NCBI GenBank assembly: GCA_035319765.1
Contig: DATHCB010000147.1
Coordinates: forward strand, 1-64,000
Direction of reading: 5' to 3'
Source of the DNA: DATHCB01 sp035319765
GTDB taxonomy: Archaea > Thermoproteota > Bathyarchaeia > Bathyarchaeales > SOJC01
Length of the DNA stretch: 64,000 nt
Positions 7,215 to 16,939 of this stretch are shown piece by piece (within the stretch, counting starts at the first letter, position 1; each line of letters opens with the position of its first letter). The notes below the pieces were generated by a model. That model ran no database searches, was not told the DNA's origin, and was given only the letters and a program-made list of their open reading frames with translations. A program made the position numbers and the translations under genes.

Positions 7215-8168
7215 TCACTTCCTTTTTCTAAACAGTCTTGCATCATCAAGTTCGCAGATGTATTCAAATCCGTTTTCAATTAGTTCTGAGGCTTCTTTCA
7301 CAGTCTTAGCCGCCTTACACACATACTCGTCCTGAATAGTTGCAACAGCATTTGCTAAGTGAATATATCTCAAAGTGTTCGCTATGTTGACGTGTCCTAG
7401 ACTCTCTTTGACAAAGAGAATGTCTTTCGTTCGGTGATAGAGCATTGTTGCTTTCCAATGGCGAAAAGTCCTCAGACTAATCAATTTGAGTCGCGGGTTC
7501 TGAAGTCTATTTGACACACGGGTTCTTGCTTTGGTAAAGTTGATGGCGAAATGTTCCAGTTCGTCAGCGAATCTATCCTTTTGACCACTCAAAGAGAACA
7601 CGTATTGGTTCCTTTTCGGCAATGCTAAAAGCATATTCAATGTCTGTTCTGTTATGCCGAGTTTTCTTGCATGACTGTATTTTGCGGGCGTGATTGTCAC
7701 ACATTTACTGGCTGTGGTTATGTCGGTCCACTTCAACGTCCATGCTTCAATCGGTCGTGCCCCAGTATCTTTCAAAACTCTGAGAAAAGTCGCCATCTTC
7801 GTTCTAACACTCGAAATGATAGCGTCAAGTTCTTCTTCAAGTGGGACAAAGGGCAATTTCTCTTCTCTTCGTATATGCGGCAACTTGACCTCTGTCAGTC
7901 CAAGCATATTCAGATAGTCGCGATAGGCGTCTATCGTGATGTCTTTGGTTCCACTAGCCCAACCGCAAGTATTTAGAAAGGCAATAACATTATCAGGATT
8001 AGGTAGTTCAACCCCGTGCTTCAAAAGGCTCTTGATTGTCTTGACCTTTCGTTTGATAGTGGCTGGCTTCAACGCTTTCTTGCAAAGCAAATAGTTCAGA
8101 TATTTGGTCAGAATCTCAGAAACAGCGGGGTGTTCAGAGATGGTGCGGAGGGTGGGATTTGAACCCAC
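7215..8168 (-). CDS. Tyrosine recombinase (integrase) of the tRNA-Leu island
   Basis: 317 residues from a GTG at 8168, which lies inside the T-arm of the tRNA-Leu gene; a later start is possible. An N-terminal SAM-like helical domain (KPATIKRKVKTIKSLLKHG) precedes the catalytic domain. Catalytic signatures are visible: DTGARPIEAWTLKW (Arg I), LISLRTFRHWKATM (Arg II region), ESLGHVNIANTLRYIHL (His and the nucleophilic Tyr). It cuts and rejoins DNA at the tRNA-Leu 3' end and is transcribed in the same direction as the tRNA, the usual layout of archaeal tRNA-targeted integrative elements. The tail is basic (RLFRKRK). All catalytic residues appear intact. Confidence 0.85.
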   Translation of the reverse strand: MGSNPTLRTISEHPAVSEILTKYLNYLLCKKALKPATIKRKVKTIKSLLKHGVELPNPDNVIAFLNTCGWASGTKDITIDAYRDYLNMLGLTEVKLPHIRREEKLPFVPLEEELDAIISSVRTKMATFLRVLKDTGARPIEAWTLKWTDITTASKCVTITPAKYSHARKLGITEQTLNMLLALPKRNQYVFSLSGQKDRFADELEHFAINFTKARTRVSNRLQNPRLKLISLRTFRHWKATMLYHRTKDILFVKESLGHVNIANTLRYIHLANAVATIQDEYVCKAAKTVKEASELIENGFEYICELDDARLFRKRK

Positions 8169-8228
8169 GAACCCCTACGGGATAGCCGCCTCAGGGCTAC
8201 GCCTTTGGCCATGCTTGGCAACCCCCGC
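8141..8228 (-). tRNA. tRNA-Leu(GAG)
   Basis: Acceptor GCGGGGG pairs with CCTCCGC (one G-U), the anticodon stem TAGCC/GGCTA encloses CTGAGGC with anticodon GAG, and a class II variable arm precedes a TTCAAAT T-loop. The CCA end is encoded (8141-8143). It is the integration site of the island to its left; the integrase frame begins inside its T-arm. Confidence 0.93.
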
Positions 8229-8378
8229 GAATGCGAGCTTCGCTTTACTGAATAATTTGAAGCAACAAATTAAACGTTGCCAGCTTAAATGCCTTGAGGG
8301 GGCCGTGTAGTAAACCGTTATATTCGAGCACTAGAGAATTATCGCACTCACTTAAGGTAAGAAGAGGAGTACAAACGA

Positions 8379-9593
8379 GTGTTCCTTTACGACATTTTCA
8401 AGATAATCTATTCGCCGATTAAAGCTTTCAAGGAGATTATGACAAATCCAAGGTATATTGGACCCATCTTGATTATAATAGTTAGCTTGTTCTTGACGTT
8501 GGGCACACAGTACATCAGCGTCTCAAAGCAAAACGTAGAAACTATCACCCCATCAAATCCCGTCGCATGGACCAACATGACAAACCCTTTATTGATGTGG
8601 ACCTCAAACGCACCACCATCAAACGTGACGGCGGCACCAACACGAGGGCAGATACCAGCAGGAAATTACAGTGTAAGCGCCTTCCTCTCAAATACGACTG
8701 CAATCTGGCTGAACACCAAAAACATCGGCACGATAAACTGCAGTCAAACGTCCGGGTTCAAGATACTCTACTATAAACTCAACTACTCCCAGCCCTCGCC
8801 ACTGAATGCCTCCAACGCGGAGCTGCGATTGTTCTCCGAAGGCAACGAGAGCAAATATTTTGAGCATGATTTACTAGAACTTGGAACGTACATAAACGAA
8901 AGTGGTTCATGGATAGACACCAATATCACGCTCGGTCAATCATCAGAAAACTGGGCTTCTGTTGGCTCTCCCAGCTGGTCGAGTATTACTGGAATGGAAT
9001 TCATGCTTAACTTTAGTACAGCCGGGCCGGTGACTCTGCAATTAAACGCTGTGTACTTCGGTGGAAAATATGAGCCATTCATAGAGGCGGTGGGACTTGC
9101 GACATGGCTCTTTTCGACCATAACGGCTTCTTTCTTCAACATTTTTCTGCGATGGTTGATTTTCGCTGTCCTCCTGTGGTTGACAGTCAGAGTCTTTAAC
9201 CCGACCGGAAGCCCATTTCGAACCTTGCTCATAATGGTCGGCTACTCCTTTGCCATAATGTTCGTGTACCTCCCGCTCGAGTTGTTCAGCGTTTCTCAGT
9301 TACCATCGCTGTATTTTGCGCATAAAATCGTGTTTCCACTGTCCCCGCGGGAGATCGCCGTAGCAAGTTCGGCGACGAGCAACATCTATGCCGCAAATTG
9401 GACCTCTAAGGGCGCTTACATGGCGTTCATCGGCATCGAGTACGCATCTTACGCGTGGATGATCGGCATGTTCACCGTCGGCCTACGAACGATGCAGAAC
9501 ATGTCATGGAAGAGAGCGGCAGTAATTTGCGTCGTGTCATATTTTATAGCGCTGTTTGTGATCAGCTTGGTATCCTCCCTTGTATCGGTTTAG
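8379..9593 (+). CDS. YIP1-family membrane protein with large outer loop
   Basis: 404 residues. The start (FKIIYSPIKAFKEIMTNPRY) is the usual YIP1-family opening, followed by a membrane segment (IGPILIIIVSLFLTLG). Residues about 50-230 form a Ser/Thr/Asn-rich region probably outside the cell. At least four membrane helices follow (AVLLWLTVRVF, IMVGYSFAIMFVYLPL, YASYAWMIGMFTVGL, VICVVSYFIALFVISLV). The second protein of this type in the window (42553-43419) lacks the loop but has a zinc finger. Molecular function in archaea is unknown. Confidence 0.6.
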   Translation: MFLYDIFKIIYSPIKAFKEIMTNPRYIGPILIIIVSLFLTLGTQYISVSKQNVETITPSNPVAWTNMTNPLLMWTSNAPPSNVTAAPTRGQIPAGNYSVSAFLSNTTAIWLNTKNIGTINCSQTSGFKILYYKLNYSQPSPLNASNAELRLFSEGNESKYFEHDLLELGTYINESGSWIDTNITLGQSSENWASVGSPSWSSITGMEFMLNFSTAGPVTLQLNAVYFGGKYEPFIEAVGLATWLFSTITASFFNIFLRWLIFAVLLWLTVRVFNPTGSPFRTLLIMVGYSFAIMFVYLPLELFSVSQLPSLYFAHKIVFPLSPREIAVASSATSNIYAANWTSKGAYMAFIGIEYASYAWMIGMFTVGLRTMQNMSWKRAAVICVVSYFIALFVISLVSSLVSV

Positions 9594-9665
9594 AACCCAT
9601 TCTTGATCCACACGTAGATAGTTCAGTAAAATAGCACATCTCGCCCTATGAAATGAGCCTTCATC

Positions 9666-12092
9666 TTACCAGCCTACTTTGCCACTGCTAACCAGGTAGG
9701 CTTTGACCGAATCGTTGATCGCCAAGGAGAACGTTACTGAGAGCAATAGTACGATTAGGGTGTAAGTCAATGGAAGGGCCTTAAGGTTTGGAATTCCCAA
9801 CGTTACGATCGCCGTTGCAATAATGATACTACCTACGACTGAAGCAAAAAGTACCTTGCTCGGTCTAGAATTCCAAAAATGACCCCTTTCTCTTACGTTA
9901 AAAATCAGGAATATAGCCGAATAAAACAATACCTCGAACGTTAACGTGTACAAAGCCGGATCGTTCAAGCCTATGCGAAAAAAACGGAGTCCTATGTATA
10001 AGAGAGCAAATGATTCTGCGATCGCGAGAGAACCAAGTGCAAGCGACGCCTTGACAGCTCCGTTAATGTTCCACGTATCTGGCTTCCGGGACCAACACAA
10101 ATTATCGGTCGAAAGCGATATTTTCACGAAATCCGTTAAGAAGAAGTACAAGACAACAGCAAACGCCGAGACGACATAAGTCTGCGTTAATAGAAAAGAC
10201 AGGACAACAAAAACCGCGATCTGAAGCGTCCGCACTATTTTACTGAATATCCATGCAGTGATTCTCTCATAGATAACTCTTCCATTCTGGACAAGACCGA
10301 CTATCCCAATTAAGCCTTCACTCGTCAACACCACGCTGGCGGCTCCTTTTGCCACGTCCGTAGCACTGCTGACCGCTATGCCAACTTCTGCCTGTCTCAA
10401 CGCGGGCGCATCATTCACGCCGTCACCCGTCATGCCCACGACATGCCTCTCGGCTTGAAGGCTCTTTACGATGGTGTACTTGTCCTCCGGATAAATCTCA
10501 GCAAACCCGGCGCTCTTCTCGGCTGCTTCTGCGGCTTCGAGTGAGTTCTCCTTAATCAATTCTTTCAGAGTTGAGGCACTGATAACGTTCTCTCCGAGGC
10601 CTATGTTGGCAGCGGTTTCTTTAGCGATCGGTAACGCATCTCCCGTCAGCATCTTTACGGGGACCCCAAGGTCGTTTAGTTCTTGTATCAACTGTTTCGA
10701 ATCAGGCCTCGGCATATCGTAAAGCGTCGACAACCCGACGAGGTTAAGCTTGCCTTGTGCGTCTGCCTTGGCCACGGCTAGTGTCCTGTATCCTTTTAAA
10801 GCGAATTCGGTCAGTTGCTGTTCCAATTTGTCAGTAGCGTTGCCGTCGAGTCCGCAGACTTCTGCTATTGCTCGTACGGCTCCTTTCACAACTTTGAATT
10901 CAGTGCCACCTTTCTGAACAGTGGCTTCTGTTCGGCGCGTCTTTGGATCAAAGGGAACAAAATTCTTTTGCACAACAGTTTCATCAATCAAGTTCTCTCG
11001 TTTGGCCGATTCTATGAAGGCAAGGTCGATGGGGTCTCGGTTTGCCTCTTGAGATGCCAAGGCACCGAACAGTATGACTTCTTTCTCAGTGAAGCCATTG
11101 AGTGGTAGCACGGTCGCTATTGATAGTCTGTTCATCGTTACCGTTCCCGTCTTGTCGACGCAGAGAACGTTCATGGTTGCCGCATCTTCAACGGCACTGA
11201 GTCGCGTCACTAGTACGTCTTTCTTTGCCAGTTCCCTAGATCCGATGGCAAGGCTGGTAGTGAACATTGCAGGAAGAGCAACCGGAATGGCAGATAGTAA
11301 TAGGACCGATACAATTGGAAGCACGTCTAGAAGGTTGAATGATAGCGACGCCGAAAAAACCAAGGCCACGGCGGCTAGAGCTGTCACTACGATGAGCAGC
11401 CATTTCACGACGTTCGAAACGACTTCCTCAATGTGAAGCTTCGGCCTAGCCAACTGAACGAGTTGAACCGTTCTTCCAAAATAAGTCTTGACTCCGGTCG
11501 AAACCACGGTTCCATTTGACTCCCCACTCCTGACGATTGAGCCGCTGTAAAGCAAATCGTCACGTTTCTTCTCTACTATCTGCGATTCTCCGGTCAAAGC
11601 TGACTGATCAACTTCCAATCGATCCTGTATCTTGACGTCTGCAGGTACAAAATCACCAAGCCTAATTCTGACCATATCCCCGGGTACTAGCTCTCGAGCG
11701 GGAATAGCCCTCCATGCCCCATCCCTCAAAACGCGTGCATTAACACGAAGCTTCTCTTTTAGAGCATCGACAGCGCTTGACGCTCTACGCTCCTCGATAA
11801 AGCTCAATGCGGCATTAAACAAAAGGAGGCCAGTCACGATATAAACATCGGCGTACTTTTGAAGAACCCATGAAAGAACAATTATTATCTCGAGCATCCA
11901 AGCAGTTAAACCCCAAAACTTTCTGGCAAGCATTACAACAGGGTTCGTCTTTTTTTCGGGGACCTCATTGAAGCCATATCGTTGCAGTCTTTCTTTAGCC
12001 TCAGCGTCTGTCAAGCCCTTTTTCATGTCAGAAGGAATCGAATCATCAGCTCGTATTTTGGAATCGTCCAAGTCAGAATCCTTGCGAAACAT
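9666..12092 (-). CDS. P-type ATPase, plasma-membrane proton-pump type
   Basis: 808 residues, close to the usual length for P3A pumps. In order: N-terminal cation-ATPase segment (GLTDAEAKERLQRYGFNEV), membrane hairpin, actuator domain with DQSALTGES (the TGES dephosphorylation loop), a membrane helix with SAIPVALPAMFT, the phosphorylation site CVDKTGTVTMN, nucleotide domain, MLTGDALPIAKETA and the hinge GMTGDGVNDAPALRQAEVGIA, then the C-terminal membrane helices. The PVALP helix and the absence of heavy-metal CxxC motifs favour H+ (or another light cation) as the transported ion. Drives ATP-dependent ion export at the cell membrane. No operon partner; it converges with the YIP1-like gene. Confidence 0.88.
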   Translation of the reverse strand: MFRKDSDLDDSKIRADDSIPSDMKKGLTDAEAKERLQRYGFNEVPEKKTNPVVMLARKFWGLTAWMLEIIIVLSWVLQKYADVYIVTGLLLFNAALSFIEERRASSAVDALKEKLRVNARVLRDGAWRAIPARELVPGDMVRIRLGDFVPADVKIQDRLEVDQSALTGESQIVEKKRDDLLYSGSIVRSGESNGTVVSTGVKTYFGRTVQLVQLARPKLHIEEVVSNVVKWLLIVVTALAAVALVFSASLSFNLLDVLPIVSVLLLSAIPVALPAMFTTSLAIGSRELAKKDVLVTRLSAVEDAATMNVLCVDKTGTVTMNRLSIATVLPLNGFTEKEVILFGALASQEANRDPIDLAFIESAKRENLIDETVVQKNFVPFDPKTRRTEATVQKGGTEFKVVKGAVRAIAEVCGLDGNATDKLEQQLTEFALKGYRTLAVAKADAQGKLNLVGLSTLYDMPRPDSKQLIQELNDLGVPVKMLTGDALPIAKETAANIGLGENVISASTLKELIKENSLEAAEAAEKSAGFAEIYPEDKYTIVKSLQAERHVVGMTGDGVNDAPALRQAEVGIAVSSATDVAKGAASVVLTSEGLIGIVGLVQNGRVIYERITAWIFSKIVRTLQIAVFVVLSFLLTQTYVVSAFAVVLYFFLTDFVKISLSTDNLCWSRKPDTWNINGAVKASLALGSLAIAESFALLYIGLRFFRIGLNDPALYTLTFEVLFYSAIFLIFNVRERGHFWNSRPSKVLFASVVGSIIIATAIVTLGIPNLKALPLTYTLIVLLLSVTFSLAINDSVKAYLVSSGKVGW

Positions 12093-12382
12093 GTGAGATT
12101 ACCGTAACGAAATTGCCTTTGGATCTCTCTAAGAATTCAGTAATATAAATCTGCAGACGAGATCCTAGATGGCCGCCCAGAATAATTTGAAGCATCGGGC
12201 TACATCCGCAAAAACGCTATTGAGAGGGCGGAGTCTAAAAGGGTCAAGTGAGTACGCAGCCAGGGAGAACGCGGCGATGGGCAGCAAAATCGTTAGTGAG
12301 CATGGAAATTTATACATGTCTAAACAAATCATACAGAATTCTTATTTGATGCATCTTCATCAAACTTGCACGGGTACTAATC
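12093..12382. other. Intergenic region upstream of the CoA operon
   Basis: 290 bp between divergent genes. It should hold the promoters of both the ATPase and the CoA operon. AATTTATACATG (about 12305-12316) is the best archaeal TATA-like match for the operon. The open frames here have no convincing coding character. Confidence 0.35.
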
Positions 12383-13297
12383 ATGGAAGAAGCTATTGCC
12401 TTTGCACCTGCTCATATTACTGGTTTGTTTCAAATATTTGACGAATCAGCAGACTCCCTGAGTATTGGTTCTAGAGGCGCAGGTGTCTCGTTAAGCATGG
12501 GAGTCAAAACCATGGTTAAGATGAGGCGTTCTTCTGGGAGCTTCTTCCGAATTTCCATTAACGGTGTTGTCTCAGATGCTGCCAATGTTTCTGAGCGGGT
12601 AGTGAAGGCGTTCAGATTTCGCTTCAAAGAGATGGAGGACTTCGAGATTCTTGTCGATCATCGCACTGAAGTCCCGATCGGTACTGGCTTTGGCACGAGC
12701 GGGGCTGCAGCTTTAAGCCTTGCTCTGGCATTGAACAAGGCCCTAGGTCTAGGTCTGTCTAGGATGGAAGCAGCGCAGCTCGCACACGTTGCTGAGGTTG
12801 AATGCAGAACCGGGCTAGGAACGGTAATCGCTGAAACGTTTGGAGGTGCGGAAATTAGGGTCAAGGCTGGAGCGCCGGGCGTTGGGGAAATAAAGCAGAT
12901 GCCTGTTCCGGAGGACGCGATGATTGCATCCCTGGTGTTTGGACCATTATCTACCAGGACTCTTCTGGCAGACCAGGAAACCAGAAAACGAGTAAACGAA
13001 CTCGGCGGAAAACTCGTTGACAAGTTGCTCAAAGAATCGACCATAGCGAACTTCCTTTTACTATCCAGAAAATTTGCCGAACACATCGGGTTAATAACAG
13101 ACAGGACAAGGAATGTACTAAACTTGACCGACAGCACGGGCCTTGTTTGCAGCGTACCAATGTTCGGGGAGGCCGTATTCACTCTGGGAAGGCACGAATC
13201 GCTTAAAGAACTGTTTGAGATCTTTCGCAAACACGGCTTGAATGGGCAAACCCTCGTCAGCGGAATAGATCTCGAAGGAGCGCGAGTACTTGAATGA
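12383..13297 (+). CDS. Pantoate kinase (archaeal, GHMP family)
   Basis: 304 residues. Phosphorylates pantoate to 4-phosphopantoate, the archaea-specific step that with the next gene replaces bacterial pantothenate synthetase and pantothenate kinase. It opens AFAPAHITGLFQI, typical of the family, and has the GHMP ATP-binding loop PIGTGFGTSGAAAL at about residues 98-111. A second conserved stretch is GLGTVIAETFGGAEIRVKAG. First gene of a seven-gene CoA cluster; its last four bases overlap the start of the next gene. Confidence 0.9.
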   Translation: MEEAIAFAPAHITGLFQIFDESADSLSIGSRGAGVSLSMGVKTMVKMRRSSGSFFRISINGVVSDAANVSERVVKAFRFRFKEMEDFEILVDHRTEVPIGTGFGTSGAAALSLALALNKALGLGLSRMEAAQLAHVAEVECRTGLGTVIAETFGGAEIRVKAGAPGVGEIKQMPVPEDAMIASLVFGPLSTRTLLADQETRKRVNELGGKLVDKLLKESTIANFLLLSRKFAEHIGLITDRTRNVLNLTDSTGLVCSVPMFGEAVFTLGRHESLKELFEIFRKHGLNGQTLVSGIDLEGARVLE

Positions 13298-14091
13298 GGA
13301 TTCCGCCAGATCATCCAAGAGCTGAATCTCTTGAAACACGAGAAAAGCTAATCGAACAGTATGCTAAGGGAGTCGTAACGCTAGCAGGCTTAATTGCCCA
13401 CGGTCGCGGCGAAGCCTTCGACTACTTGTTAGGCGAGAAAACAACTCTGTCAGCTCTGAGAGCTATTGAGGCCGCCGCGGCAGCGATGTTACTGGCCGAA
13501 AAGCCCGTGATCTCGGTTAATGGGAACGTAGCTGCCCTTGTCGCAGAGGACATTGTAGAATTTTCTCAGGTGGCCGAAGCGAAGATTGAAGTCAACCTGT
13601 TCTACAGATCGCTCGATAGGGAAAGAGCCATCGGAAAATTGCTGGAAAAAGCGGGCGCAAGGAATATTTTGGGAATAGGTAAGAATGCATCTGCCCGTGT
13701 CGAAGAGTTGAACAGTGAAAGAAGGCGCGTAGACCCCGCTGGCATTTATGTTGCTGATGTCGTGCTGGTTCCGCTCGAAGATGGTGATAGGACTCAAGCA
13801 CTCGTGAAGATGGGCAAGAAAGTAATAACGGTGGATTTGAACCCGTTGTCAAGAACTGCTCAAGAAGCTTCGATCACTATAGTGGATAATATCGTAAGAG
13901 CAGCGCCAAAACTCACGGAGGCTGCTACGGAACTGAAAAGAGAAGGCAAAAAAAGGTGCCGACGAATTCTGGCCAATTTCAACAATCAAAAGAACCTCAA
14001 TGAATCAATATCCTTAATCAACGAACAACTGTCGAAACTCGCTAAGCGCCAAAAGAGCTTGACGTTGGGCGGAAAAGAACTTGAGCTTTAA
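13294..14091 (+). CDS. 4-phosphopantoate--beta-alanine ligase
   Basis: 265 residues, the usual length of archaeal phosphopantothenate synthetase. Joins 4-phosphopantoate to beta-alanine using ATP. The opening IPPDHPRAESL, the GLIAHGRGEAFDYLLGE stretch and ISVNGNVAAL are family hallmarks. ATG overlaps the stop of pantoate kinase, and its own end overlaps the following TTG start, so translation is coupled through three genes. Beta-alanine is likely supplied by the decarboxylase two genes downstream. Confidence 0.9.
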   Translation: MRIPPDHPRAESLETREKLIEQYAKGVVTLAGLIAHGRGEAFDYLLGEKTTLSALRAIEAAAAAMLLAEKPVISVNGNVAALVAEDIVEFSQVAEAKIEVNLFYRSLDRERAIGKLLEKAGARNILGIGKNASARVEELNSERRRVDPAGIYVADVVLVPLEDGDRTQALVKMGKKVITVDLNPLSRTAQEASITIVDNIVRAAPKLTEAATELKREGKKRCRRILANFNNQKNLNESISLINEQLSKLAKRQKSLTLGGKELEL

Positions 14092-14968
14092 CAGAATTTT
14101 TATCCTCGGTGGCGGGGCGATTGGAAGCATTTATGGAGCGCTTCTCTCGGAAAAAACCGATGTTTCGCTGGTCGGAAACAAAGCCCATGTAGAGAAGATC
14201 AACAAGGGGGGGTTGAAAATCGTTGGAGATATAAATAGGTTTTTTTTTCCCACCGCAATCACAGAAATCAAAAGTATACCCGGGAAGGCACTGATCCTCC
14301 TTACTACAAAGGCTTATGATTCAGTAGAAGCGATTAGAAGGATAAAAAAGCTCTTGAAGAAAGATACGGTCATTCTAGTTCTGCAGAATGGGATTGGAAA
14401 CGAAGAAATTGTGAGGCAGCTTGTCTCCAAGAAGGGCATCGTCCTGAGAGGCCTAACAACGATGGCCGCCGAATTCCTGAAGCCGGGGAGGGTAAGATTC
14501 TGGAGAGGAGAAACAATAATCGAGTCAAACAGCGAATCTCGCAAAATAGTTAGCATTTTCAACCAGTGCGGACTGAAGGCGAGGCTCTCTGACGGAATAA
14601 ACGCAGAAGTCTGGAACAAACTTGTCGTCAATTGCGTGGTTAATCCTCTGACGGCTCTCTTTCACGTCCGAAATCACAAGGTTTTGGGTGAATCGTTGAG
14701 AGCTGTCAGATACAGTATTGTCGGAGAATGTGCTCAAGTCGCGAAGGCAGAAGGAATAGCTCTTCCCCAAGATTTAGCTGTCAGAGTAGATAAACAGGTT
14801 GCACGTTACGCCAATTTTTCTTCTATGTATCAGGACATAGCGAAGGGCAATCGAACGGAAATAGACTTTCTGAATGGAAAGATAGTTGAGCTGGGAAGGA
14901 AGCACCGCATTGAGACCCCAGTCAACGAAACGCTCGTGAGCTTGATAAAATTTTTGGAGGAGGGATAA
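14081..14968 (+). CDS. panE: 2-dehydropantoate 2-reductase
   Basis: 295 residues from a TTG at 14081 that overlaps the end of the previous gene by 11 bp; no better start follows. The N-terminus has the nucleotide-binding loop ILGGGAIGSIYGALLS, and the family's conserved middle segments LQNGIGNEE and NKLVVNCVVNPLTALF are present, including the Lys and Asn of the active site. Reduces ketopantoate to pantoate with NAD(P)H. It sits directly before panB, which makes its substrate. Confidence 0.9.
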   Translation: MSFNRIFILGGGAIGSIYGALLSEKTDVSLVGNKAHVEKINKGGLKIVGDINRFFFPTAITEIKSIPGKALILLTTKAYDSVEAIRRIKKLLKKDTVILVLQNGIGNEEIVRQLVSKKGIVLRGLTTMAAEFLKPGRVRFWRGETIIESNSESRKIVSIFNQCGLKARLSDGINAEVWNKLVVNCVVNPLTALFHVRNHKVLGESLRAVRYSIVGECAQVAKAEGIALPQDLAVRVDKQVARYANFSSMYQDIAKGNRTEIDFLNGKIVELGRKHRIETPVNETLVSLIKFLEEG

Positions 14969-14969
14969 G

Positions 14970-15740
14970 ATGGAATTCCAACAAAAAATTAGGCAGAGGA
15001 AAGGGAAAGAAAGAATCATAATGCTGACCGCCTATGATTATCAGATAGCCAAGATATTGGATCAAATGGAAATTGACCTGATTCTGGTTGGAGACAGTCT
15101 GGGAATGGTCGTTCAAGGCAATAGGGACACCAAGAGTGTAACTATTGAAGAAATGATCTATCACACACAGGCAGTAGCAAAAGGAGTCAAGGAAACTCCG
15201 ATCATTGGGGACATGCCGATAAATAGTTGCAACACACCCGGAGACTGCCTAAAGAACGCGCGAAAATTTCTCGAGGCGGGCGCCAGTGGAGTGAAAGTTG
15301 AGGGGAACAAGCGAAAAGCCGTTGAGGCTCTAGTCGAAGCGAGAATTCCGGTGATGGGCCACGTTGGAATGCTTCCCCAGATGGAAGAGTCATACAAAGT
15401 AAAGGGCAAGACTGGTGAAGAGGCTGAAAAAATTCTCAAAGACGCAACTCAGCTAGCTGCATACGGCGTGTTTTCAATCGTCCTGGAGTGCATACCAGAA
15501 TCGTTGGCGGCGAGCATAACCTCTAAGGTGACGGCGCCAACGATCGGGATCGGTGCTGGCAAATATTGCGACGGACAAGTTTTAGTAATAAATGACATGC
15601 TGGGCCTAGACAGTCAGTTCAAACCGAAGTTCGTGAAAAGATACGCAGATCTGGAGACAATCGTCAAGAACGCCGTTGGGGAGTTCAGACAGGAAGTCCT
15701 AGCAGGAAAGTACCCAGACAAGGAGCACACGTATCATTGA
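14970..15740 (+). CDS. panB: 3-methyl-2-oxobutanoate hydroxymethyltransferase
   Basis: 256 residues after a strong GGAGG site, one base after the panE stop. Makes ketopantoate from 2-oxoisovalerate and methylene-tetrahydropterin. Motifs: LTAYDYQIAKILDQ, ILVGDSLGMVVQGN (metal-binding Asp), VKVEGN and GHVGMLPQ, and GIGAGKYCDGQVLVINDML near the end. All are characteristic of PanB. Confidence 0.93.
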   Translation: MEFQQKIRQRKGKERIIMLTAYDYQIAKILDQMEIDLILVGDSLGMVVQGNRDTKSVTIEEMIYHTQAVAKGVKETPIIGDMPINSCNTPGDCLKNARKFLEAGASGVKVEGNKRKAVEALVEARIPVMGHVGMLPQMEESYKVKGKTGEEAEKILKDATQLAAYGVFSIVLECIPESLAASITSKVTAPTIGIGAGKYCDGQVLVINDMLGLDSQFKPKFVKRYADLETIVKNAVGEFRQEVLAGKYPDKEHTYH

Positions 15741-15760
15741 CTCCGAGAGGAAGCTGCGAG

Positions 15761-16924
15761 ATGCAGAACAACGGTTTGCCTCAGAAGGAAATTCTTGGAG
15801 AGCTTGATTTGAGGCTCGCGAAGGATTTCGCATACGAGTCCGGAAGAATAATTGGATCGATGTGCAATAGCCCTCATCGCTTGGCTCGAAAGGTTTACGC
15901 ACGGTATTTGGAAAAAAACATAGGCGATGTGGGCCTCTTTCCAGCGGTGGCGGAGCTGGAGGAGGAAACGATCCAGATGATAGGCACCCTATTGTCGAAC
16001 CAAGAGGCGTCGGGTCACATTATAACCGGAGGAACTGAAGCTAACATCTTAGCTTTATGGGCCGCTAAGAAATCAGCAAAGAAAGAAAAACCTGAGGTAG
16101 TTGTGCCTGCCTCTGCTCACTGGTCTTTCGATAAAGCCGGCGACTTGCTAGATCTAAGAATCGTAAGAGTCAGACTCGATGACAAGTTTCAAGCGGATGT
16201 CAAGGCCGCCATAAATGCCATTACAACGCATACCATAGCTATAGTAGGCGTCGCAGGAACAACAGGACTAGGCGCTATCGACCCGATAGCGAGACTCTCT
16301 GAGGTCGCCCTAGATAATGATCTGTATTTTCATGTCGACGCGGCATTTGGAGGATTTGTTCTTCCATTTCTTAGGGCACTGGGAGAGGAAGTTCCAGTTT
16401 TCGATTTTGAAGCCCCCGGAGTTTGCTCCATGACTGTCGATCCCCACAAAATGGGCTTGGCACCTATCCCAGCGGGTGGGATACTTTTCCGGAATGAGAA
16501 GATAAGAGAACTAATTTCATGGAACATTTCTTACCTAGCGGGTGGAGAAGCAAAACACGCTTCAATAGCAGGAACACGGTCAGGAGCATCAGTGATCGCC
16601 GTCTGGAGTCTACTTAAACACCTAGGCAAAGATGGCTACAAGCGAATAATAAAACGCTGCATGCGTCTCACGTGGAGGCTCGCGGACGAGATAGAGGACA
16701 TCGAAGGCCTAGAGATCGTCGCAAAGCCAACCATGAACATAGTCGGGCTAACCTCGCACACACTGGGCGTGAAGCGAGTGGCCGAGGAGCTGAGACGCAA
16801 AGGATGGGCAGTCGCGTTGTTTCCCAATCACATCCGAATCGTAATCATGCCCTATGTGCGGGAACAGCATATCGACAAATTCCTAGCTGATTTAGAAAAC
16901 ATTGCACATGAACTACGATCATAG
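15761..16924 (+). CDS. mfnA: PLP-dependent tyrosine/aspartate decarboxylase (MfnA type)
   Basis: 387 residues from the ATG at 15761, preceded by GAGAGG; an upstream TTG at 15737 overlaps panB. Group II PLP decarboxylase: SGHIITGGTEANILALWAAK, HVDAAFGGFVLPF, and TVDPHKMGLAPIPAGG with the PLP-binding Lys. Archaeal members decarboxylate aspartate to beta-alanine and/or tyrosine to tyramine (for methanofuran). Its place inside the CoA operon, between panB and coaBC, argues for the aspartate reaction, which supplies the ligase at 13294. The choice of substrate is inferred from context, not from residues. Confidence 0.85.
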   Translation: MQNNGLPQKEILGELDLRLAKDFAYESGRIIGSMCNSPHRLARKVYARYLEKNIGDVGLFPAVAELEEETIQMIGTLLSNQEASGHIITGGTEANILALWAAKKSAKKEKPEVVVPASAHWSFDKAGDLLDLRIVRVRLDDKFQADVKAAINAITTHTIAIVGVAGTTGLGAIDPIARLSEVALDNDLYFHVDAAFGGFVLPFLRALGEEVPVFDFEAPGVCSMTVDPHKMGLAPIPAGGILFRNEKIRELISWNISYLAGGEAKHASIAGTRSGASVIAVWSLLKHLGKDGYKRIIKRCMRLTWRLADEIEDIEGLEIVAKPTMNIVGLTSHTLGVKRVAEELRRKGWAVALFPNHIRIVIMPYVREQHIDKFLADLENIAHELRS

Positions 16925-16939
16925 AAAGGAAGCATTTCC

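Noticed and set aside
8104..8310. Open frame across tRNA-Leu on the plus strand (reads RRVGFEPTNPYG)
   Set aside because: This is the well-known antisense translation of a tRNA gene, not a protein.
12169..12441. 90-codon open frame before the pantoate kinase gene
   Set aside because: It overlaps the kinase start, has no ribosome-binding site and shows no protein-like pattern.
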